26,356 bases of DNA from DATKKX01 sp035542775 (GTDB lineage: Bacteria; Planctomycetota; Phycisphaerae; UBA1845; UTPLA1), in contig DATKKX010000444.1 in assembly GCA_035542775.1 (NCBI GenBank), forward strand, positions 1 through 26,356, in the 5' to 3' direction. Made by a program: the position numbers and the translations under genes. Positions 14,696-21,130 of the stretch are shown in pieces. Each line of letters starts with the position of its first letter. Within the stretch, counting starts at the first letter, position 1. Below the pieces are notes generated by a model, which had not been told where the DNA came from, searched no databases, and was given only the letters and a program-made list of their open reading frames with translations.

Positions 14696-15940
14696 GTGGG
14701 TCGCAATGCCAGATCGAGGAAGGGACGACACGTTTTTACTTCCGAATCCGTAAGCATGGGACACCCAGACAAGGTGGCCGACCAGCTTTCTGATACGGTC
14801 CTCGACACCCTGATCGCCAGGGACCCTGATGCCCGAGTAGCCGCAGAGACGCTGGTTACGACGGGGATTGTCGTCCTCGCCGGCGAGGTCACGGTTCACA
14901 ACCGGGAGGCCGAGCTCGCGCTGAGCAAGATCGAGGGTAATGTCCGGGAGACCATCAAGAACATCGGCTACGACGATCCTGCAACCGGTTTTTCGCACCA
15001 AAGTTGCGCGGTGGTCCGCATGATTCACAGCCAGTCGCCGGACATCAGTCAGGGCGTCACGGCCGGCAAGAAGAAGGCGCAGGGCGCGGGCGACCAGGGG
15101 ATCATGTTCGGCTTCGCCTGCCGCGAAACCAGGGCCCTGATGCCTTTGCCGATTTATCTGGCCCATCGCCTCATGGAGCGCCAGGCCCTCCTGCGGCAGC
15201 AAGGCGAGATTCCGTGGCTGAGACCCGACGCCAAGAGTCAGGTTACGGTTGAATACGACGATGGCACGCCCGTGCGTCTGGCCGCGGTGGTTTTGTCTAC
15301 TCAGCATCAGGAGCGTCCGGAGCTGCTGGACCGCAACCGGAACATCAACGATCGCTTCCGGCGCACGATCATAGAGAAAATCATTCGTCCCGTGGTCATG
15401 GCCGAATCACCCAAGCTCTGGAACGACCGCATCAAATTCCACATTAATCCCACCGGCCGCTTCGTCATCGGCGGACCGGCGGGCGATACGGGCCTGACCG
15501 GCCGCAAAATCATCGTGGATAGCTACGGCGGCCGCGGGGCTCACGGCGGCGGCGCGTTCAGCGGCAAGGATCCTTCCAAGGTCGACCGCTCGGCCACCTA
15601 CATGGCGCGACATATTGCCAAGAACGTGGTGGCGGCGCGGCTGGCCGGCATCTGCGAAGTGCAGCTCGCTTATGCCATCGGCGTGGCCGAGCCCGTCGGA
15701 GTCCTGGTGGATACCCAGGGCACCGGTCGCATCGACGATAAGAAGCTGGAACGCCTGATTCGCGATCACTTCCCGCTGACGCCGGCGGAGATCATCACCT
15801 ATCTCAGGCTGAAACGCCCGATCTATCGCGAGACGGCTGCCCATGGTGCGTTTGGCCGCACCGGCCCCGGCTTCACCTGGGAGAAGACCAACGTGGCGGG
15901 AGCGCTTCGCAAGGCCGCTGCTCGCTGGCTGCGGCATTGA
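14696..15940 (+). CDS. metK: S-adenosylmethionine synthetase (methionine adenosyltransferase)
   Basis: A 414-residue cytoplasmic enzyme that makes S-adenosylmethionine from ATP and methionine. It shows HVFTSESVSMGHPDK near the N-terminus (ATP and Mg binding), the flexible-loop and active-site region GAGDQGIMFG, DGTP..L..VV.STQH in the middle domain, and NPTGRFVIGGP, DSYGG, GGGAFSGKDPSKVDRS and AY.IGVA..V in the C-terminal half. All of these are family hallmarks. It is slightly longer than E. coli MetK (384), partly from a short basic N-terminus. The start is GTG at 14696 with AAGGAG 6 nt upstream. It is divergent from the quinone block, whose UbiE uses its product, and convergent with the TPR gene at 16044. 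Confidence 0.97.
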   Translation: MGRNARSRKGRHVFTSESVSMGHPDKVADQLSDTVLDTLIARDPDARVAAETLVTTGIVVLAGEVTVHNREAELALSKIEGNVRETIKNIGYDDPATGFSHQSCAVVRMIHSQSPDISQGVTAGKKKAQGAGDQGIMFGFACRETRALMPLPIYLAHRLMERQALLRQQGEIPWLRPDAKSQVTVEYDDGTPVRLAAVVLSTQHQERPELLDRNRNINDRFRRTIIEKIIRPVVMAESPKLWNDRIKFHINPTGRFVIGGPAGDTGLTGRKIIVDSYGGRGAHGGGAFSGKDPSKVDRSATYMARHIAKNVVAARLAGICEVQLAYAIGVAEPVGVLVDTQGTGRIDDKKLERLIRDHFPLTPAEIITYLRLKRPIYRETAAHGAFGRTGPGFTWEKTNVAGALRKAAARWLRH

Positions 15941-15962
15941 TGCAGAGGTCGTCCTGAACTAT

Positions 15963-16031
15963 CTCCCGCGGCATGATCCGCCGTGCTCAGTCGCGGGAGC
16001 AACCGCCGCTGGAGCCCGGCATCGACCGGGC
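15963..16031. terminator. Two hairpins between convergent metK and TPR genes
   Basis: CTCCCGCG (15963-15970) pairs perfectly with CGCGGGAG (15992-15999) around a 21-nt loop. A second stem, GCCCGG (16014-16019) with CCGGGC (16026-16031), has a 6-nt loop. They fill the 103-nt gap between the two convergent genes and could stop transcripts from both sides. Neither is followed by a T-run. Confidence 0.45.
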
Positions 16032-16043
16032 GGGGGAGTCCCG

Positions 16044-17552
16044 TCAATGAACTGGTTCCAAACCGTTCCCCCTGGCCAGGGCAGCCTCCAGTTCATGGCG
16101 GGCCTTGGAATTGTCGGAGTCGAGTTCCAGTACGGCGCGCAATTCCACGATGGCTTCGGCATCCTTCCCCTGTCTCAGCAGCGCGACAGCCAGGTTGTGG
16201 CGGGCCCTGACGAAGTCAGGCTGGACTCTGGTAGCCGCAGCGTAATGTTGAATGGCCTCTCCCAACCGGCCTTGCCTGAAAAGGATGTTTGCGAGGTTGT
16301 AGTGGGCCGTCGGGAGATCCGGTCTGTGCTCGAGGACACGTTTCAGGTGCACGATTGCTTCCCCTGATTGTCGATGTCGCACCAGGCAGTTGGCGAGATT
16401 CAGATGGGCCTCCGCGTAGTCCGGCCGGATGCGAATGGCCTCCTGGTATTGTTGTATGGCCTCCCGCAGCCGGCCTCGCGAAGCCAGGGCCACTGCCAGA
16501 TCGAAATGAACCTGCGGCGACCTTGGCTCGCGCCACAGGGCTGTGGTCAAACGGGGCACGAGGTCATCGCCGCGGGGGCGCGGGGCCGTCTGGCCGGGCG
16601 TCATCACGATCGAAGGAGCCTGCATCAATGGCAGGCCCAGCCCGCCGCTGCTGTCCCGCACTGCTATCGGCTGAGTTCTGGCATGCCGTGTTGCAGTCCA
16701 GGCCGGTCCCCCGCTCTTGGCCAGTCGCAGGGACTGTTCGCACGCATATTTGAGCGCGCTGTTGAGCCAGAACAGCAGAATGACGGCGGCGATTCCGAAG
16801 GCGACGAAACCGACGCCGCCCAGGGCGCTCAACATCGCGAAGATCCCTGCAACGAGGGGGTTTTGGTCCGGGCTGCCGTGGATTGCCTTGATGGCGGTTG
16901 CCGCACCAGTTGCAGTTCCTGCGATCACCAGACCCCACATGACGCCGGTCGTGGATCTGACCAGCTTGTTGTCGGGAATCCGTCTTGCGAAATCGCGGAA
17001 ATACGCAAACTCTCCGAAGGTAACAACGAGCGCCGCGGCGAGCCCTGCCACTCCGCACAAGATCAGTGTCCAACCGGAAAGTACGAGCTCACCTACGATG
17101 GAGCAAATGGCGCCAATGAGCGCGCCCAGTGCACAAATCCGTATGGCCACCCGCGCCGTGGTCGGGTCTTCGAGCCGGCCTCTCGGTTCCCGGGCCGTCA
17201 CCAACAGCGCGGCCCACAGGCCCAGGCCGGCCGTGATCGATGTGAAGAGCGTGTCAAGGAGGCCCGACCAACCCCATGCCCGCACGAGGAATGCAGCCGC
17301 GAACACCAGAATGCTTATGAGGAGGTACCACTCCGTCAGCAGGATGCCGCGACGTATTCTTCTTAACCAGGCTGGATCAGCGTAACGCAGCAGCTCGCAG
17401 TGAAGCGAGCGATGGACTGGCGTGGCGCATGCCGGGCACACCTGCGTTGCCGACAGGCTGCGGATGCTGCCGCCGCACGTGACGCATAGCACGTCACCCT
17501 CGATCCCGGCGCGAACGTCACCCTTCTCAATTGTCGTCGCGCTCCATGACAT
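16044..17552 (-). CDS. Zinc-ribbon / multi-TM / TPR-repeat protein, unknown function
   Basis: A 502-residue protein in three parts. Residues 23-42 form a possible Cys4 zinc ribbon (CVTC at 23-26, CPAC at 39-42) of the kind that starts many RING-like or FHA-less planctomycete membrane proteins. About six hydrophobic segments follow between 71 and 264. A Pro/Gly/Arg linker leads to four clear TPR repeats (about 346-379, 380-413, 414-447, 448-481) with the A.....G....AI..Y..A......P pattern. TPRs bind other proteins, so a membrane-anchored scaffold is likely; the partner is unknown. The frame is open to ATG 17573, but ATG 17552 is preferred because GGAGGGG sits 7 nt upstream. It has its own promoter and is separated by a hairpin from the ABC operon upstream. 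Confidence 0.8.
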   Translation of the reverse strand: MSWSATTIEKGDVRAGIEGDVLCVTCGGSIRSLSATQVCPACATPVHRSLHCELLRYADPAWLRRIRRGILLTEWYLLISILVFAAAFLVRAWGWSGLLDTLFTSITAGLGLWAALLVTAREPRGRLEDPTTARVAIRICALGALIGAICSIVGELVLSGWTLILCGVAGLAAALVVTFGEFAYFRDFARRIPDNKLVRSTTGVMWGLVIAGTATGAATAIKAIHGSPDQNPLVAGIFAMLSALGGVGFVAFGIAAVILLFWLNSALKYACEQSLRLAKSGGPAWTATRHARTQPIAVRDSSGGLGLPLMQAPSIVMTPGQTAPRPRGDDLVPRLTTALWREPRSPQVHFDLAVALASRGRLREAIQQYQEAIRIRPDYAEAHLNLANCLVRHRQSGEAIVHLKRVLEHRPDLPTAHYNLANILFRQGRLGEAIQHYAAATRVQPDFVRARHNLAVALLRQGKDAEAIVELRAVLELDSDNSKARHELEAALARGNGLEPVH

Positions 17553-17669
17553 GTCGTGCCCCTCCGGACTCATCAGGGCCGCAATTCAGCGGATCAGCGG
17601 CGTTCGGAAATGCCCACCTTTTCCAGTCTGAGCCGCTTTGCACGAATGTGCTTTACTCTACCTGCTTTC

Positions 17670-17698
17670 ATACTACCCCAAGTGACCTGGCCTGACAA
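17670..17698 (-). promoter_or_regulatory. Candidate sigma70-type promoter of the TPR protein gene
   Basis: On the minus strand TTGTCA (17698-17693) is followed after 17 nt by TAGTAT (17675-17670). Five of six -10 bases and four to five of six -35 bases match the consensus. Transcription would start near 17663. This makes the TPR gene a separate unit from the ABC operon. Confidence 0.5.
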
Positions 17699-17854
17699 GA
17701 AAAACATGCTCTGCGGAGGCTTTGCAGGAAATGGTTCGGATCCGCCCCGGCAAGAGGAATGAATGAAGACGAAGCAGATCCTATGGCTCCAAAGCGGGAC
17801 AGGTCTTTGCGTTTGAGGAGATGCCGGAAGCAGGGGAGAGGCGGCAGCGGTCGG

Positions 17855-17876
17855 TCATCAGGCGCTTGCCTGATGA
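17855..17876 (-). terminator. Perfect hairpin at the end of the Gld-type ABC operon
   Basis: TCATCAGGC (17855-17863) and GCCTGATGA (17868-17876) form a 9-bp perfect stem with loop GCTT. It starts 4 nt after the stop codon of the last operon gene. No T-run follows on the minus strand. Its position and stability make it the best terminator candidate in the window. Confidence 0.5.
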
Positions 17877-17880
17877 TTGG

Positions 17881-18660
17881 CTATCGGGCCAGGGGTTGTT
17901 CTTTACTGTCCTCCACGGGGAGGGGATTTTCGAATCCTTTGCGGGCGCAAAGCTCATCAATGACCTCGTCAAATCTGGCGAGGTGGTATTCATCCAGCCG
18001 TAACTTCCGCTCCGTGCCGTTGTCGTCGTAGGTCAGGTCCACCCAGCCCTTCTTGGAGAAGCGGCTGATGTCGAGCGCTTGCATATCGTCCCACCGGATC
18101 GGCCCGCGCCCCTGATAGCTCAGACCACCTTCGTCGAGGACGAGATGCGTTCGCACGACCCGGAGCATCAGCCACAAGCAATAGATGGAGAGAATGGCAA
18201 GGGCGAGAGCCAGGAATTTCTGTCCATAGATCGTGGCCTCGGTCTTCTGCGACGGCGTTCCGATGGGGGTCGACAGTCGGCCATCCTTCAGCGGGATTTT
18301 GATGCGGAATGTCGGGCCGAAGTAGTACCACCCGTCGGCGTTCTTCCAGGAGGGTGGGCCTCCCAGGACATCCTTCAGGGCCTGCTCCACCACTGGCGTC
18401 GCCCTGTTGCCGACGATCTTGTTAAGGGCGGCGACCACCTTCGGCATTGCTTCCGGCGTCACCGAGGGGTAGATCGGCGCGTCTTTCGCCTTCTCCCGCT
18501 CTTCGGGCGTGGGCAATTGCTGGAGATGTTCAGCCCGGTTCTTGGCCGGGTAGCCAATGTATCCGTCGTAGGCGAACCAGGCGCTGAAGCCGGCTACCAT
18601 GATCAGCAGGAGCAAGGTACGCACTTTCCGTTCGCCGGTCGGTCCGCTCTCGATGCGCAT
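17881..18660 (-). CDS. Two-TM membrane protein with possible PH-like domain, unknown function
   Basis: A 259-residue protein, last gene of the ABC operon, with no recognised family. TM1 lies at about 13-31 and TM2 at about 147-167. Between them is a domain of about 110 residues that would face the periplasm (about 35-145; P-rich, with VTPEAMPKVVAALNKI and a W-Y-Y-F-G strand). The C-terminal part (about 172-240) is a run of beta strands and a final helix, with a D-E-G-G-L-S-Y turn, a P-I-R-W-D-D segment and a closing helix. This recalls bacterial PH-like domains, but that is inference. ATG at 18660 has GAGG 5 nt upstream. It starts 21 nt after the DUF4340-like gene, so it is cotranscribed with it and probably serves the same complex. 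Confidence 0.7.
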   Translation of the reverse strand: MRIESGPTGERKVRTLLLLIMVAGFSAWFAYDGYIGYPAKNRAEHLQQLPTPEEREKAKDAPIYPSVTPEAMPKVVAALNKIVGNRATPVVEQALKDVLGGPPSWKNADGWYYFGPTFRIKIPLKDGRLSTPIGTPSQKTEATIYGQKFLALALAILSIYCLWLMLRVVRTHLVLDEGGLSYQGRGPIRWDDMQALDISRFSKKGWVDLTYDDNGTERKLRLDEYHLARFDEVIDELCARKGFENPLPVEDSKEQPLAR

Positions 18661-18681
18661 GTTTTCCTCAAGCGGGGCGGT

Positions 18682-21033
18682 TCAGCTTCCCCTGCGGAAA
18701 TCCTGTACCTGCTTGGTGAACTTGGCGGCGTCATCCGCCGTTATGACGAAAACGCGATCCGGGGCGGCGGAGGTGCTCGCGTAGCGTTCGGTGCCCTGCG
18801 GGCCCTTTGAGGAGATCGAAAGCGTCACCACTTGCCCTGTCTCCATCTCGAACGTCACCTTGATGGCCGGCTTGTCCAGGCCGAACTCAGGCAAGTTCGC
18901 TCCGGTGTATTTCACGTACCGCTTCGTCTTGAGGTCCTTCAACGCGGTGAGCACGTTCGTGATCTTGGTCGCGTCGGTCTGGAAACTGGGCTCGCCCGCC
19001 AGCAGCCAGTCCTTGCCGGATTTCTCGAACGCGAATGAGGTTTCACCCGCAATCTCGAGCCGTCGGGCTTGAGTGGCATCCAGCCCGATCACTCTGGTGT
19101 CGAACAGCTCGGTCTCTAGATCGTCCAACACCTTGGCGTCGACCTCGCAGATCGTCGCGCCGCCTTCGATCATTGCGTACACCTTACCCTCATGCCGCGC
19201 GACGAAAATCGTGCTTACCCGCGGCGGCTGGGGAACCATTTCGAATTCCTCGACTGGTTGCGTGGCCGGCGGGGTGGCCATCTCGGCAGGCGACGTTGTT
19301 GTCGGCTGGGCAGCGGGCTGCGTGGTGGGCTTTTTCACACGCATCGGGGGCATATCCACCGTGATTCGGGCGGTGACCGCCTGTGCGTCCAGACCGTATT
19401 TGCCGGCGTCCGCGGCCAAGGCTACTACCTGCCGCCCGCGCAGGTTCGCCAGGTCGGTCACGATGTTGTTGACCGCGGCAACCTCGGCCTGGCCCTGGAT
19501 CGGCAGTACGAATTTCCACTCGCCTTGTTCCTTCGCGACTTCGCACGTCTCACTGCCCCGGCCCAGCACTAGCTTGGACGCCATGGAGTTGGTGAAGGTG
19601 AGAAGCTGCCGGCTCATGAACGAGGTGGGGCGGACGATCATCGCGTCCGCCGCCTCGACCTTGACGACGGCGATGAACCCCTCGCGCTCGTTGCGGACGT
19701 ACGCCCCAGTCTTGCTGGAAGTCAGACCGCCGACGATCAGTCGCTCAGGCTCCAACTGTCCTTCGAGCATCAGCTCAATCGTCGCCCGCGGGGAGGCAAA
19801 TCCAAAAGTTGGCAATTCGGTTGCTTCGAAGCCCGTTGCGGTCAGCTCGCGCAGAGCTTTCAGAAAATCGTCCACTGCCGCCGACTCGGCCGGTACCGGC
19901 GTCTCGCCGGCCGCCAAAGTGGTCATTTGCCAATTGCCGTCCGCCTTGGTCAAACGGACCGAGCTGCCGCCGGAGAGGACGGTTATCTGTTGCACGCGGT
20001 TGGTCTGGATATTTGTGACCTTCTTGTCTCGGAGCTCATCGAGGGGCGGTACTGCCTGGTTTGCCGAATCTTCCGTGATGGTGAAGACCGCCGGCTTGCC
20101 GCCGCTGGCGAGGGCTGAAAAGACCTCCTTCTCCGCGACGCCGCCGAGGACGATCTGAATCGTTCTGGTGGTTACGTCGTATTCAGGAGCCGCAGGAGCG
20201 CTGGCAGGTTGGCTTGTGGCCGGTTTGGGCGTCTTGATCTCGGTGGTTACCGCCACCCTGAGACGAGGAGGATCCAGGCCGTAAGGCCGCATGCTCTTGG
20301 GCGCATCGTCGACAAACTTCTGGACGCTCAGGCCGGACAGGGCCTTCAACATACTTGAAATCTTGGCGACATCCGCCCGCCCTTTGACCGGCGAGTCTAT
20401 GGTCCATCTGCCATCGCTCTTGACCAGGGTGTACTGGCGGTCGCCGGTGACCTCGACCCGTACAGCATCGGCCTGATTGAACTCCGCTATGCGTTTGCTG
20501 CGGTAGTCGGAGAGGCTCTTGCGCAGGTCGGCTGCCAGGTCTCCGTCAACCAGATAGATCGTGTCGCTGCCCTCGCGCTGCACATAGGTCCTTTTGGAGA
20601 GGGCCTGCGTCGCGCCGATTTTGATGACGTAAGACTTGCCGTCCTTATCGGTGAGCTTGACGATCTTGAGCGGCGCCTCCAGCGAAGTCTGCTCATTCGT
20701 CGGCCGGTCGGGATCACCCTTGGGATAAGTCTTGACGTAGGTCAGACTCTTGATTTTGGTTGCGTCGTTGTTAACGCCGGCGTCATCGGCAGGCCACTCG
20801 ATCGGCGCGATGATGCGCCACTTGTTGTCCCTCATTTCGAAAACCACGGCCGGTTCGGCGCCGGTCTTGATCTCAAAGCCGCGCAATTCACCCAGCGGCG
20901 GATCAAGGAGCTGCTTGGGCTCCGCCGTCTCGGGGGCACGCTTCGCCGCGGTCTTGGAGGACTGTGCCCACCAGATTCCTGCCACCGCGATTGCCAACGC
21001 TATCACCAGAGCGATTGTCGTTTTCGCGTTCAT
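18682..21033 (-). CDS. DUF4340-like protein with about five internal repeats
   Basis: A 783-residue protein with one N-terminal membrane anchor (about 5-23) and the rest probably periplasmic. The body is about five copies of a 130-165-residue module. Each begins with a strand ending in a Trp preceded by Gly or another polar residue (W72, W210, W368, W506, W676), then a helix with D/A-x-x-K-I/V near a Leu-rich stretch, then a segment ending in Y/F-G-L/F-D/A-x-P in copies 2, 3 and 5 (YGL-D without Pro in copy 4), and strands with V-F/Y-x-I...D and a closing D/E-L-R-type helix. This is the DUF4340 pattern found beside GldG-type proteins, usually in proteins of 300-500 residues. Thr/Gln/Pro/Ala linkers interrupt copies 2 (about 268-284) and 4 (about 566-595). 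No catalytic motif is seen. The gene starts 97 nt after the GldG-like gene. Role inferred: periplasmic partner of the ABC system. Confidence 0.85.
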   Translation of the reverse strand: MNAKTTIALVIALAIAVAGIWWAQSSKTAAKRAPETAEPKQLLDPPLGELRGFEIKTGAEPAVVFEMRDNKWRIIAPIEWPADDAGVNNDATKIKSLTYVKTYPKGDPDRPTNEQTSLEAPLKIVKLTDKDGKSYVIKIGATQALSKRTYVQREGSDTIYLVDGDLAADLRKSLSDYRSKRIAEFNQADAVRVEVTGDRQYTLVKSDGRWTIDSPVKGRADVAKISSMLKALSGLSVQKFVDDAPKSMRPYGLDPPRLRVAVTTEIKTPKPATSQPASAPAAPEYDVTTRTIQIVLGGVAEKEVFSALASGGKPAVFTITEDSANQAVPPLDELRDKKVTNIQTNRVQQITVLSGGSSVRLTKADGNWQMTTLAAGETPVPAESAAVDDFLKALRELTATGFEATELPTFGFASPRATIELMLEGQLEPERLIVGGLTSSKTGAYVRNEREGFIAVVKVEAADAMIVRPTSFMSRQLLTFTNSMASKLVLGRGSETCEVAKEQGEWKFVLPIQGQAEVAAVNNIVTDLANLRGRQVVALAADAGKYGLDAQAVTARITVDMPPMRVKKPTTQPAAQPTTTSPAEMATPPATQPVEEFEMVPQPPRVSTIFVARHEGKVYAMIEGGATICEVDAKVLDDLETELFDTRVIGLDATQARRLEIAGETSFAFEKSGKDWLLAGEPSFQTDATKITNVLTALKDLKTKRYVKYTGANLPEFGLDKPAIKVTFEMETGQVVTLSISSKGPQGTERYASTSAAPDRVFVITADDAAKFTKQVQDFRRGS

Positions 21034-21130
21034 CCCGAATATCCGTGCCTCTCAAGGCTCCGATCGGACCAGTCACGGTCCAAACTCGATTGATGGCCAC
21101 CCACCGAATGGGACTCGGCCCATCCGCGTG

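Larger units (their letters stand above)
17553..17880. other. Intergenic region (328 nt) between the ABC operon and the TPR gene
   Basis: No credible gene is seen on either strand; short open frames of 60-90 codons lack ribosome binding sites and family features. The region contains the hairpin at the end of the ABC operon and the promoter of the TPR gene. The leader of the TPR gene would be about 110 nt, with no recognised riboswitch. Confidence 0.5.

Noticed and set aside
16368..17366. A 332-codon plus-strand frame opposite the zinc-ribbon/TPR protein gene
   Set aside because: The minus strand shows clear TPR repeats, TM segments and a ribosome binding site. The plus-strand frame has none of these.
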